Shown: positions 1 to 8,716 of the stretch, piece by piece
Layout: every line of letters starts with the position of its first letter
How positions within the stretch are numbered: the stretch's first letter is position 1
Source: Rhizobium phaseoli
Lineage (GTDB): Bacteria; Pseudomonadota; Alphaproteobacteria; Rhizobiales; Rhizobiaceae
NCBI RefSeq assembly: GCF_003985125.1
Contig: NZ_ML133574.1
Span: forward strand, 1 to 64,000
Length of the DNA: 64,000 bases
Direction of reading: 5' to 3'
Notes under the pieces: model-generated
What the model saw: only the letters and a program-made list of their open reading frames with translations
The model's database searches: none
What the model was told of the DNA's origin: nothing
Translations under genes and position numbers: made by a program

Positions 1-103
1 CCACAAATGGCATCGGAAGCCCTCCCTCCGACGCACTATGACTTGTCAACCATCAACCCGGTTCATTCTGTCAGGGATCTGCCCGGGCTGTACCTGGGTG
101 TTG

Positions 104-238
104 CCCCTCACCCTAACCCTCTCCCCGTAAACGGGGCGAGGGGACGTGCCCTGCGAGAGGTGGTGGGGGACGGAGAGGTTGAGGCCATCCTCCTTCGCCC
201 CGCGTGCGGGAGAAGGTGCCGGCAGGCGGATGAGGGGC
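104..238. repeat. Intergenic palindromic repeat, copy 1
   Basis: This 135-base element begins CCCCTCACCCTAACC and ends GATGAGGGGC, so its outer ends are roughly inverted. It contains an inner hairpin, CCCCGTAAACGGGG. A second copy with the same order of blocks lies at 17137-17272, downstream of hppA. The right half of this copy is diverged: the inner palindrome that is perfect in copy 2 is imperfect here. It lies just past the stop codon of rfbA. Such mosaic palindromes are common between genes in Rhizobiaceae. I cannot assign a family name with certainty. The remainder of bases 1-294 shows no gene. Confidence 0.75.
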
Positions 239-294
239 TGCTCGCCCCGATCTCTTGACGTCTAAGCGACAGCGCGTCTGGCCGGCCGGACAGC

Positions 295-1164
295 TCACCA
301 AACCGGGGAGAGCTTCGTCAGATATTGGCCGTAGGCGCTCTTGTCGAGCTTCTCTGCCAGCTTGGCGAGGTCGTCCTGCGAGATGAAACCCATGCGCCAA
401 GCGACTTCTTCCGGGCATGCGATCTTGAAGCCCTGGCGTTTCTCCAGCGTGCTGACGAAACCTGCGGCATCGTGCAGGCTATCCGGTGTGCCGGTGTCGA
501 GCCAGGCATAGCCCCGACCCATCAGCTCCACGAAAAGCTGGCCGCGCTCGAGATAGGCGCGGTTGACATCGGTGATTTCCAGTTCGCCGCGCGGTGACGG
601 CTTGAGGTTGGCGGCGATATCGACCACCTGCTGGTCGTAGAAATAAAGGCCGGTCACCGCCCAATTCGATTTTGGCGCCTTCGGCTTCTCCTCGATCGAC
701 AGCGCATTCATCTTTTCGTCAAAGCCGACAACGCCATAGCGTTCCGGATCGGTGACGTGATAGGCGAACACCGTCGCGCCTTCCCGCCGGCTCGTGCCGG
801 ATTTCATGATTTCCGGCAATCCGTGCCCGTAGAAGATGTTGTCGCCGAGAACGAGCGCCGAGCTATCGCCGTGCACGAAGTCGGCGCCGATGATGAAGGC
901 CTGGGCGAGGCCGTCCGGGCTCGGCTGCACGGCATAGGTCAGCGAAATTCCCCATTGCGAGCCGTCGCCGAGAAGGCGCTTGAAGGCTTCGACGTCGTGA
1001 GGCGTGGTGATGATCAGCAGCTCCCTGATGCCGGCGAGCATGAGCGTCGTCAGCGGATAGTAGATCATCGGCTTGTCGTAGACCGGCATCAATTGTTTCG
1101 AGACGGCTTGCGTGATCGGATGCAGACGTGTGCCTGTGCCGCCGGCGAGAATAATTCCCTTCAT
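295..1164 (-). CDS. rfbA: Glucose-1-phosphate thymidylyltransferase (RmlA)
   Basis: This enzyme makes dTDP-glucose from dTTP and glucose-1-phosphate, the first step toward dTDP-L-rhamnose in the cytoplasm. The 289-residue length is normal for RmlA. The N-terminal nucleotide-binding signature GGTGTRLHPIT is followed by SKQLMPVYDKPMIYYPL, both diagnostic of the family, and VLGDNIFYGHGL and EEKPKAPKS follow. The ATG is preceded by GGAGAAAGC. It is the last gene of a minus-strand run rfbC-rfbB-rfbD-rfbA, 9 bases after rfbD. The assignment is secure. Only the preferred base (dTTP rather than dUTP) is inferred from the neighbouring genes. Confidence 0.96.
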   Translation of the reverse strand: MKGIILAGGTGTRLHPITQAVSKQLMPVYDKPMIYYPLTTLMLAGIRELLIITTPHDVEAFKRLLGDGSQWGISLTYAVQPSPDGLAQAFIIGADFVHGDSSALVLGDNIFYGHGLPEIMKSGTSRREGATVFAYHVTDPERYGVVGFDEKMNALSIEEKPKAPKSNWAVTGLYFYDQQVVDIAANLKPSPRGELEITDVNRAYLERGQLFVELMGRGYAWLDTGTPDSLHDAAGFVSTLEKRQGFKIACPEEVAWRMGFISQDDLAKLAEKLDKSAYGQYLTKLSPVW

Positions 1165-1173
1165 GCTTTCTCC

Positions 1174-2061
1174 TTAAAGACCTTTGTTCAGAAGGTCTTG
1201 CATGACGATCGTCATGGACTGCTTCCACTCCGGGAGCCGGATTCCATAGGTTGTGGCGAGCTTGTCGCCGTTGAGGCGTGAATTGGCGGGACGCTTGGCC
1301 GGTGTCGGATAGTCCGCCGTCGGGATGCGCTCGACGCCGACATTTTTGCCACCGGATTTAAGAAGCGCCGCGAATATCGCTTCGGCGAAATCAGCCCAGC
1401 TTGCTTCGCCGCTGCCGGTCAGGTGAAAGGTGCCGCGCAGCCATGGCGCGGGGTCCGCGACGATACGCGTCGCGATCGCAAGAATCGCGTCGGCGATGTC
1501 GAGTGCCGAGGTCGGGCATCCTGTCTGATCGGCGACGACGCGAAGATGATTGCGCGTCTCGGAAAGCCGCAGCATCGTTTTCAGGAAATTGGTGCCAAAG
1601 GGCGAATAGACCCAGGCGGTGCGCAAGATGACATGGTTGGGGTTCGCCGCCGCGACGGCCTTCTCGCCCGCGAGTTTCGAACGCCCGTAGACGGAGATCG
1701 GCGCCGTCGCATCCTCTTCGGAATATGCGGAGGCCTTGTCGCCGCTGAAGACGTAGTCGGTCGAAATGTGGATCACCGGGACGCCGATCCGCGCGGCAGC
1801 CTCGGCAACCGCCCCGGCTCCGGTCGCGTTGACGGAAAAAGCAAGTTCGGCTTCGCTCTCTGCCTTGTCGACCGCCGTATAGGCGGCGGCCGAGACGATC
1901 ACATCCGGCTGCAGAGCCGAGAAGGCGGCTGCGACGCTTGCAGGATCCGAAAGGTCCATTTCCGGGCGCCCGACCGCGCTGATGTCGACGCCCGTTTCGG
2001 CGCCGCGTCTGAGCAGCGACTGAACGACCTGGCCCTGTTTGCCGGTGACGGCTATGCGCAT
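1174..2061 (-). CDS. rfbD: dTDP-4-dehydrorhamnose reductase (RmlD)
   Basis: RmlD is the NAD(P)H-dependent reductase that forms dTDP-L-rhamnose in the final step. It is a short-chain dehydrogenase-like fold of 295 residues. Visible are the N-terminal dinucleotide-binding motif (MRIAVTGKQGQV), STDYVFSG and the catalytic YGRSKLAGE (YxxxK). It sits between rfbB (3-base gap) and rfbA (9-base gap), so co-transcription is very likely. The family is clear from sequence; activity is inferred from the full set of four Rml genes. Confidence 0.96.
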   Translation of the reverse strand: MRIAVTGKQGQVVQSLLRRGAETGVDISAVGRPEMDLSDPASVAAAFSALQPDVIVSAAAYTAVDKAESEAELAFSVNATGAGAVAEAAARIGVPVIHISTDYVFSGDKASAYSEEDATAPISVYGRSKLAGEKAVAAANPNHVILRTAWVYSPFGTNFLKTMLRLSETRNHLRVVADQTGCPTSALDIADAILAIATRIVADPAPWLRGTFHLTGSGEASWADFAEAIFAALLKSGGKNVGVERIPTADYPTPAKRPANSRLNGDKLATTYGIRLPEWKQSMTIVMQDLLNKGL

Positions 2062-2064
2062 CGC

Positions 2065-3120
2065 TTATTGTTCCTTGAAAACGCCGAGGCGTTCGCCGGA
2101 ATAGACGTTCTCGCGCAGCGGCCTCCACCACCATTCGTTTTCCAGGTACCAGTGCACTGTCTTCTCGATGCCGGTTTCGAAGGTCTCTTGCGCCTTCCAG
2201 CCGAGTTCGCTTTCGAGCTTCGAGGCATCGATCGCGTAGCGTGCGTCGTGTCCGGGGCGGTCAGTGACGTTGGTGATCAGGTGCGCATGTGGTGCCTTGT
2301 CGCTGTAGACGCCGTCGAGAATAGCGCAGATGCGATGGACGACATCGATGTTCCTGCGTTCATTGCGGCCGCCCACATTGTATTTTTCGCCGGGGCGCCC
2401 TCTGGATGCGATCGTGAAGAGCGCACGGGCATGGTCTTCCACATAGAGCCAGTCGCGGACATTCGCGCCATTGCCGTAAACCGGAAGAGGCTTGCCCTCC
2501 AGCGCGTTCAAGATCATCAGCGGAATGAGCTTTTCCGGGAAATGGAACGGGCCGTAATTGTTGGAGCAATTGGAGACGACGACGGGAAGGCCGTAGGTGC
2601 GGTGCCAGGCGATCGCCAGATGATCGCTTGCTGCCTTGGAGGCGGAGTAGGGCGAGGACGGATCGTAAGGCGTCGTCTCCTCGAAGAGGCCCTCGTCGCC
2701 GAGCGAGCCGTAGACCTCGTCCGTCGAGACATGCAGAAAGCGGAAGGCGCTCTTGCGGCGAGCGTCAAGCCCATCCCAATACTGCCGTGCGGCATCCAGC
2801 AGGCTGAATGTGCCGACGATGTTGGTCTGAATGAAATCGGCCGCACCCGAGATCGAGCGGTCGACATGGCTCTCGGCCGCGAGATGCATGACGATATCAG
2901 GGCGGAAGGACGCGAATGCTTCCTGCATCCTGGCGCGCTCGCAGATGTCGGCATGCAGGAATTGATAGTTCGGTGCCGATTCGACGGATTTCAGCGAGGC
3001 CCGGTTGCCGGCATAAGTCAACGCGTCGACATTCAGCACCTCGGCGCCGATCTCGCTGACGAGATGGCGCACCAATGCCGATCCGATGAAGCCCGCTCCG
3101 CCCGTAACCAGTATGCGCAT
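2065..3120 (-). CDS. rfbB: dTDP-glucose 4,6-dehydratase (RmlB)
   Basis: RmlB converts dTDP-glucose to dTDP-4-keto-6-deoxyglucose, the branch-point sugar of dTDP-deoxysugar pathways. The 351-residue length matches the family. Seen are the Rossmann motif TGGAGFIGSALVR, HLAAESHVDRSI, STDEVYGSLG and YSASKAASDH carrying the YxxxK pair. It is followed after 3 bases by rfbD and preceded after 6 bases by rfbC. Its product could also feed the VioA-like aminotransferase encoded at 5873-6979. Confidence 0.97.
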   Translation of the reverse strand: MRILVTGGAGFIGSALVRHLVSEIGAEVLNVDALTYAGNRASLKSVESAPNYQFLHADICERARMQEAFASFRPDIVMHLAAESHVDRSISGAADFIQTNIVGTFSLLDAARQYWDGLDARRKSAFRFLHVSTDEVYGSLGDEGLFEETTPYDPSSPYSASKAASDHLAIAWHRTYGLPVVVSNCSNNYGPFHFPEKLIPLMILNALEGKPLPVYGNGANVRDWLYVEDHARALFTIASRGRPGEKYNVGGRNERRNIDVVHRICAILDGVYSDKAPHAHLITNVTDRPGHDARYAIDASKLESELGWKAQETFETGIEKTVHWYLENEWWWRPLRENVYSGERLGVFKEQ

Positions 3121-3126
3121 TGTCGA

Positions 3127-3705
3127 TCAATCCTGGGGTTGCTGTGCTGAATAGGAAAAATGGCTTGGCAGATCGGCGAGCCGCGGCAGCGTTTTGTCCT
3201 TGTCGGACGATACCATGTCTCCCTCATCGAACGGCCAGCGAATGCCGATCGCCGGATCGTTCCACGCGATGCCCCGATCATGCTGCGGGCTGTAGGGCGC
3301 GGTTACCTTGTAGCTGATGACGCTGTTCGGCTCGATCGTTGCGAATCCGTGTGCGAAACCGGCCGGTATCCAGAGCTGCTTGCCGGTGTCCGGCGAGAGC
3401 TCCTGAGAGAGCCATTTGCCGTAGCTCGGTGATCCCACGCGGATGTCGACGACGACGTCCATGATCCGGCCGGCAAGGCAGCGCACCAGCTTGCCCTGGG
3501 CGAAGGGCGCTATCTGGAAATGCAGCCCCCGGACGGTGCCGGCCTGCGCCGAAAGCGATTCATTGTCCTGGACGAACGTGACGTCGGCCACATTTTCCCG
3601 GAACCAGGCATCCTTGAATACCTCGGAGAAGTAGCCGCGGTGATCGCCGAAGCGTGGCGGCGTGATTGCAACAATGCCCTCGATGGCCGCGGTCTCAATG
3701 CGCAT
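3127..3705 (-). CDS. rfbC: dTDP-4-dehydrorhamnose 3,5-epimerase (RmlC)
   Basis: RmlC epimerises dTDP-4-keto-6-deoxyglucose at C3 and C5, committing it to L-rhamnose. This is a 192-residue cupin-type enzyme. RGLHFQ carries the active-site histidine, and GKLVRCLAGRIMDVVVDIR and SVISYKVTAPYSP fit the family. The start overlaps the 3' end of the upstream gene by 11 bases, which suggests translational coupling. Together with rfbB, rfbD and rfbA it completes the rhamnose set. Confidence 0.96.
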   Translation of the reverse strand: MRIETAAIEGIVAITPPRFGDHRGYFSEVFKDAWFRENVADVTFVQDNESLSAQAGTVRGLHFQIAPFAQGKLVRCLAGRIMDVVVDIRVGSPSYGKWLSQELSPDTGKQLWIPAGFAHGFATIEPNSVISYKVTAPYSPQHDRGIAWNDPAIGIRWPFDEGDMVSSDKDKTLPRLADLPSHFSYSAQQPQD

Positions 3706-5677
3706 GACTTACCTTTTCTGCGGCCTTCATAACGCTCACCAGCATCTCCGCCTGCGAGCGGCTCCGAATGGCCTCAAGGCCTTTCGCGGCAATGGCATCG
3801 CGCTCGTCGGCATCTGCGATCAGCTTGAAGCAGCGCTCGATCATGTCGTCATAGGGCTCGATTGCCAAGCCGCCGATGAACGGCTGCAGGTCCGGATCGC
3901 GGATGTCGCCTTCCGTCAGCACGCAAACGCGATTGGCGAGCAGATAGGAAATGCGGACGATCTCGAAGACGCCGCTCGCATAATGATGGATGTTGATGAC
4001 GATCTTGGCGCGGGCAATGGCCGCATCGCGTTCCGCACCATAGATGTTGAAGAGATGCGCGACCTTCAGCCCGCCGTCTTTCAGCGTCTTCAGGATATGG
4101 TGGCGGCGTTCGTTCATCGAGCCGTAGAAGAGGACGTCGATATCCTTGACCGGGGCCTGCTGAATCTGGCTCAGGCAGCGGCTATAGCCGATTTCGAGCA
4201 CGCCGGCGTGGTCAATCCCCTTGGCGGCAAGGTTTTCGCGGTTGCGCGGGCTGTAGTCGAGCACCGGCATCGCCCTCAGGATCGACACATAGCGTGAATT
4301 GATCCAGGTGCTTTCTTCAGACACCTGTTCGAGGTTGATGAGAACGCTGTCCTTCGGCAGGAGGCCGACCATTTCGGGGGCCAGAAGATTGCCGCCGTAG
4401 ATGATTGGCGCCCGGCCGGCAAATGCGTTCATGTCGCGGACGATCGGTGCCGAACCGCCGAGTTCCTCGAAGGCGCCCTGCAGGCCGAGCGCGACTTCGT
4501 CGAAGGCGTGGCTGTGATTGTAGTTTTCGGGCGTCACGATCCAGATACAATGACGGTCCTTGTGCGCCTGCCATCCGCCGGCAAAGGGCTGCAACAGCGG
4601 CTGCTCGATTTTCGGCGCGGCCGGTATGGCGGGCCTTTCCGTCCGCACCGGCTGCTGCGGTCCCGGATAGGCTGGATCCTGCTGAGCATAGGCACGCGTC
4701 AGTTCGCGGCCGCCCGTGAACTGACCGCGCGGCATCCAGGCCGGCGGGTCATCGGCGAACCAGATCAGGTGCGGCTGCTTGGTGAGTGGTTGGCGGCCTT
4801 CCTGCCACTTTGTCAGGAGAGCCTCATCACGGCTCCTGAGAAAGGCTTCCTTGGCGGTGAAGAGACCATGCAGCACCCGGCCGAGGCGGACGCCGAACTT
4901 CCACTCGAAATCGGCAGGCGCCGGCACGAAGGCGGCGATCTTCAATCCTGCCGCCGCGGCTTGATGGACATAGAGCCCGAGCAGGCGCTCGATCACGAAG
5001 GGGCGCATCTTCGCGCTGGCATCGCGTGAATACTGTGCCGAACCGGCATAGGCAGTGCCCGCCGGCGTGCCACGACGCGCTTCGTTTTCCAGCGATTCCA
5101 GAATGCGTTCGCAGAAGGCGAAATAACCGGACCAGAACTTTCTGTTGCCGCAGAAATAGTTGCAGAACATGAAGGCGGTCTTGTCTTGCGGCGGCGCGAT
5201 CGGATAGCCGAGCTGCTGGAGATGCAGGAAGATCGGCTCCATGCCGGGATGACCGCCAAGCAGCGAATGTTCCCAGACGTTGCTATAGATCGCCGCATGG
5301 CCGATCAGCGGATTGTAAAGATAGGCGTCCGCACCTTCCGCCCTGGCCTTTTCCGCTTCCGTGACGAAGGACGGGAAGGTCGTCACCGACTTCATCTCGA
5401 ATTTGCTCGAAAGCAACCCCCAGAACACGTCCTCGCCGAGGCCGATTGCCTCGTGATGCTGATGCAGGGTGAGGAAAAGTTCATATTCGCGGGTCGTCGC
5501 CTGCGTATTGAACGAGATGTCGAACGGCATGGCCGCCGCATCGAGCTGACTGCGCTGCAAAGGATCGAGATAAGGCTGATAGATAATGACGGATCCAGTG
5601 CTGGCCGCTTTCTCCGTGAGAAGCGCCAAATCGGGAAGACCGGCCGGCAGGGAAGAAATGGGCTGATTGATCGTCAA
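3695..5677 (-). CDS. Large two-part glycosyltransferase-like protein
   Basis: The function is not firmly recognised. The C-terminal third resembles GT-B type spore-protein/CgeB-like glycosyltransferases: VLFYGSMNERR, then NIYGAERDAAIARAKIVINIH, then SGVFEIVRISYLLANR. The N-terminal ~380 residues hold a separate region with NPLIGHAAIYSNVWEHS and FMFCNYFCGNRKFW, joined by a Pro/Gln-rich linker. I chose the TTG at 5677 because AAGGAC lies 6 bases upstream. The frame stays open to an ATG at 5773, but that extra stretch is Arg-rich and unlike coding sequence. The gene leads the rhamnose operon and overlaps rfbC by 11 bases, so the protein probably builds a rhamnose-containing surface glycan. Confidence 0.75.
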   Translation of the reverse strand: MTINQPISSLPAGLPDLALLTEKAASTGSVIIYQPYLDPLQRSQLDAAAMPFDISFNTQATTREYELFLTLHQHHEAIGLGEDVFWGLLSSKFEMKSVTTFPSFVTEAEKARAEGADAYLYNPLIGHAAIYSNVWEHSLLGGHPGMEPIFLHLQQLGYPIAPPQDKTAFMFCNYFCGNRKFWSGYFAFCERILESLENEARRGTPAGTAYAGSAQYSRDASAKMRPFVIERLLGLYVHQAAAAGLKIAAFVPAPADFEWKFGVRLGRVLHGLFTAKEAFLRSRDEALLTKWQEGRQPLTKQPHLIWFADDPPAWMPRGQFTGGRELTRAYAQQDPAYPGPQQPVRTERPAIPAAPKIEQPLLQPFAGGWQAHKDRHCIWIVTPENYNHSHAFDEVALGLQGAFEELGGSAPIVRDMNAFAGRAPIIYGGNLLAPEMVGLLPKDSVLINLEQVSEESTWINSRYVSILRAMPVLDYSPRNRENLAAKGIDHAGVLEIGYSRCLSQIQQAPVKDIDVLFYGSMNERRHHILKTLKDGGLKVAHLFNIYGAERDAAIARAKIVINIHHYASGVFEIVRISYLLANRVCVLTEGDIRDPDLQPFIGGLAIEPYDDMIERCFKLIADADERDAIAAKGLEAIRSRSQAEMLVSVMKAAEKVSHAH

Positions 5678-5872
5678 GGTATTGTCCTTCGCGCATGGCC
5701 GCCGTCTTCGTGATTCACGCAACAGCATTCGGCTGGTTCGGGTGTCGACTATTGGACGTGAAGCTTGCGCCACACTGTTGGCAGCAATTTCGCTGGTCAG
5801 CTTGGGAACAGGTTAAGCCGTAATGGTCGTGTCAGGCCAACTGCGTGATAGTGCCTAACTTTGGACGGCGTC
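5678..5872. other. Divergent intergenic region
   Basis: These ~195 bases separate the minus-strand glycosyltransferase/rhamnose operon from the plus-strand aminotransferase module. They should hold both promoters. I found no convincing -35/-10 pair, terminator or clear inverted repeat by eye. Confidence 0.4.
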
Positions 5873-6979
5873 ATGAAAAACGAAAAGATCTATGTAACGA
5901 AGCCCAGCCTGCCGCCGCTCGAAGAATTCATTCCTTCGCTGGAAGCGATCTGGAACAATCGCATCCTGACCAATGGCGGGCCATTCCACGAGCAACTGGA
6001 GCAGGAGCTCTGCAACCATCTCGGCGTGAAGCACATCAGCCTGTTTTCGAACGCCACCGTTGCGTTGCTGACGGCACTTCAGGCGCTCCGCGTCACGGGT
6101 GAAGTCATCACCACGCCTTATTCCTTCGTGGCCACTTCGCATTCGCTTCTGTGGAACGGGTTGAAGCCCGTCTTCGTCGACATCGATCCGGTGACGCTCA
6201 ATCTCGATCCGGCGAAGATCGAAGCGGCGATCACGCAGCAGACGACGGCGATCATGCCGGTGCATTGCTACGGCCACCCTTGCGACGTCGATTCGATCCA
6301 GAAGATCGCCGATCTCTATAATCTCAAGGTCATCTATGACGCCGCCCATGCCTTCGGCGTGGAAGACGAGCGGGGAAGCATTCTCAATCATGGCGACCTT
6401 TCTATTCTGAGCTTTCACGCGACGAAGGTGTTCAACACATTCGAAGGCGGGGCCATCATCTGCCCTGATGTCAAGACGAAGACGCGAATCGACCAGCTGA
6501 AGAACTTCGGTTACGTCGATGAAGTGACCGTGGTGGCGCCAGGCACGAACGGCAAGATGAGCGAATTCAACGCTGCGCTTGGCCTGTTGCAGCTGAAGTA
6601 CATCAACTTCGCCCTTGAAAGGCGTGGGCTCATCGATGCCGCATACCGCGAGCGTCTGCGCGGCGTCGCGGGCATAGAATGCCTGAACCGTTCCGGCGAG
6701 ACCGTCTCCAACTTCTCTTATTTCCCGATCCTCGTACGCCCTGGCTATCCGATTTCGCGCGATGAGCTCTATGAGCTTCTGAAGGAAAACGGCATTCATC
6801 CGCGCCGTTATTTCTATCCGCTGATCTCAAGCTTTTCGATGTACCGCAGCCTGCCTTCCGCGCAGCCTGCGAATCTGCCGGTCGCAACCGAAGCCGCACA
6901 GCAGGTGCTCTGCCTTCCCATCTATCCCGATATGGAAATGGAGATCGTCGACAAGGTCTGCGCGATCATTGCTTCTTAG
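5873..6979 (+). CDS. DegT/DnrJ/EryC1 sugar aminotransferase, VioA-like
   Basis: This is a PLP-dependent sugar 4-aminotransferase. The start KIYVTKPSLPPLEEFIPSLE, then LTNGGPFHEQLE, then GEVITTPYSFVATSHSLLWN, closely resemble VioA, which makes dTDP-4-amino-4,6-dideoxy-D-glucose (Qui4N) from the RmlB product. FHATKVFNTFEGGA carries the PLP-binding lysine, and DAAHAFGVE the aspartate. The start is the ATG at 5873; an in-frame TTG at 5861 is less likely. The length of 368 residues is normal. It lies next to rfbB, the source of its probable substrate, and 10 bases before a WbqC-family gene. The family is certain, while Qui4N as product is inferred from similarity and context. Confidence 0.85.
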   Translation: MKNEKIYVTKPSLPPLEEFIPSLEAIWNNRILTNGGPFHEQLEQELCNHLGVKHISLFSNATVALLTALQALRVTGEVITTPYSFVATSHSLLWNGLKPVFVDIDPVTLNLDPAKIEAAITQQTTAIMPVHCYGHPCDVDSIQKIADLYNLKVIYDAAHAFGVEDERGSILNHGDLSILSFHATKVFNTFEGGAIICPDVKTKTRIDQLKNFGYVDEVTVVAPGTNGKMSEFNAALGLLQLKYINFALERRGLIDAAYRERLRGVAGIECLNRSGETVSNFSYFPILVRPGYPISRDELYELLKENGIHPRRYFYPLISSFSMYRSLPSAQPANLPVATEAAQQVLCLPIYPDMEMEIVDKVCAIIAS

Positions 6980-6989
6980 GGTGGATGAA

Positions 6990-7694
6990 ATGAAACTGGC
7001 TATTATGCAGCCGTATTTCTTTCCTTACATTGGCTACTTTCAGCTGATCAGTGCGGTCGATAAATTCATCGTCTACGACAATATCAAATACACAAAAAAG
7101 GGTTGGATTAACCGGAACCGGATGTTGCGCGACGGCCGGGACGCCACATTCTCTCTGCCGCTGAAGGCCGCGCCGGATAGTTTAGACGTGTGCGAACGCA
7201 GCCTGTCGCCAGACTTCGACCGCAACAAGCTGCTGAATCAACTTCAAGGCGCTTATCGACGCGCGCCATTTTTTTCCAATGCTTTCCCTGTGCTCGAGCA
7301 GGCGATAAGCTTCCCGGACAACAATCTTTTTTCCTATATTTTCAACTCCATCAGGGAAATCTGCGGCTACCTTGCAATCGGGACAGAGTTCGCCGTCTCC
7401 TCTGAAATAGCGATAAATCACGATCTCAAGTCCCAGGAAAAGGTTTTGGCACTTTGCGACAAAGCGGGCGCGAAGGTCTATGTGAATGCGATAGGGGGCA
7501 TGGAACTTTACTCACAAGATGCGTTTGCTGCGCGTGACATAGAACTGAAATTCATCAAGCCGAAGTACGTGGAATATTTTCAGTTCGGCGCTGATTTCGT
7601 GCCCTGGCTGTCGATTGTGGATGTCATCATGTTCAACTCGGCGGAAGAGATTCAGAAAAATATCCTCGCCGAGTATGAGCTCATCCAATCCTAG
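6990..7694 (+). CDS. WbqC-family protein
   Basis: The protein opens MKLAIMQPYFFPYIGYFQLI, the hallmark of the WbqC-like family found in O-antigen and capsule loci. VDKFIVYDNIKYTKKGWINR and VNAIGGMELY also fit. It has about 234 residues and no membrane segment or signal peptide. The ATG at 6990 follows AGGGTGG and sits 10 bases after the aminotransferase stop; the frame is open further upstream from a TTG at 6969. The family lacks a well-established reaction. Because these genes often accompany amino-sugar aminotransferases, it may modify the amino group of the sugar nucleotide. That role is inference. Confidence 0.85.
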   Translation: MKLAIMQPYFFPYIGYFQLISAVDKFIVYDNIKYTKKGWINRNRMLRDGRDATFSLPLKAAPDSLDVCERSLSPDFDRNKLLNQLQGAYRRAPFFSNAFPVLEQAISFPDNNLFSYIFNSIREICGYLAIGTEFAVSSEIAINHDLKSQEKVLALCDKAGAKVYVNAIGGMELYSQDAFAARDIELKFIKPKYVEYFQFGADFVPWLSIVDVIMFNSAEEIQKNILAEYELIQS

Positions 7695-7747
7695 GTGCAG
7701 ACGAGCGTCGGCTTTCAGCGGTCTAATAAGAATAAATCGGTGACGCA

Positions 7748-8716
7748 ATGTTCAAATGGAAGAAATTAGGCAAGGTTTTTACGCCGCAGGAGGTGACTGA
7801 TCGTCCCTGGCTCAAGGAGTTTGCTCAAGCGCCTGCAACGCTGGTTTTCGACGACTTTGTCCGAATATATTTTTCCTGCCGCCCACCAGCGGATCAGGCC
7901 GGGCAATATGTCTCGCATTCTGCTTTTATTGACGTGGACAGGGCTGACTTGTTCAAGATCATGCGGATCAGCGAACGTCCGGTCCTGGAATTGGGCGATC
8001 TCGGCGAATTTGATCAATTTGGTACCTATCCGATCTCCGTAGCGAGGGATGGCGACCTCATACGCGCTTACTATGCCGGCTGGACGCGATGCGAATCCGT
8101 GCCTTTCAACGTCGGTATAGGATTGGCCTTGAGCACGGACGAAGGCCGGACCTTCTCTAAGGCGGGCAGGGGACCCGTCGTGCCATACTCGCCGGATGAA
8201 CCCTTCGTCCTCAGTGGTCCTAAGATTCGGCGTTTTAACGACCGGTGGTACCTGTTCTATATCTCTGGTTCCAAGTGGATCATGGCCGATGGGCGTGCGG
8301 AGCCTGTGTACAAAATCCGTCTGGCCACCTCTGAAGATGGCGTGCACTGGACGAAAGCGAACAGAGATCTGATCGAATCTGTCGTCGAGACCGACGAGGC
8401 ACAGGCGAGCCCCGATGTGATCTTTGCCGGTGGGCGCTACCACATGTTCTTCTGCTATCGCCACAGCACGAATTATCGCGGCAAGGAAAAAGGATACCGG
8501 ATTGGCTACGCCTCGAGCAACGATCTGGTCAACTGGCAACGTGACGATAGCAAAGCGGGGCTGACGGTGTCCGACACAGGCTGGGATGATGAGATGGTCA
8601 GCTACCCGCATGTCTTCGAGTTGGATAGCAAGACCTATATGGCCTATCTCGGCAATCAAGTCGGGCGCAATGGTTTCGGCCTTGCTGTTCTCGACGGAAA
8701 GCTCGGTGACGCATGA
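7748..8716 (+). CDS. Five-bladed beta-propeller carbohydrate-active protein, copy A
   Basis: This 322-residue protein has the repeated blade pattern of GH43/GH32/GH130-like propellers, for example RWYLFYISGS, YKIRLATSEDGVHW, RYHMFFCYRHS and YASSNDLVNW. There is no signal peptide, so it should act in the cytoplasm. It is paralogous to the next gene; conserved blocks include WKKLGK, LVFDDF-RIYFS, DE-QA-P, YHMFFCYR and WDDEM followed by YPHVFE. Its stop overlaps the next start by 4 bases (ATGA). Whether it hydrolyses, transfers or only binds a sugar is not known. Codon use is less G/C-rich than in the housekeeping genes. Confidence 0.75.
   Translation: MFKWKKLGKVFTPQEVTDRPWLKEFAQAPATLVFDDFVRIYFSCRPPADQAGQYVSHSAFIDVDRADLFKIMRISERPVLELGDLGEFDQFGTYPISVARDGDLIRAYYAGWTRCESVPFNVGIGLALSTDEGRTFSKAGRGPVVPYSPDEPFVLSGPKIRRFNDRWYLFYISGSKWIMADGRAEPVYKIRLATSEDGVHWTKANRDLIESVVETDEAQASPDVIFAGGRYHMFFCYRHSTNYRGKEKGYRIGYASSNDLVNWQRDDSKAGLTVSDTGWDDEMVSYPHVFELDSKTYMAYLGNQVGRNGFGLAVLDGKLGDA

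Noticed and set aside
1423..3150. A 575-residue open frame on the plus strand
   Set aside because: It runs antisense to rfbD and rfbB, which have unmistakable family motifs; long shadow frames are common in this G+C-rich DNA.
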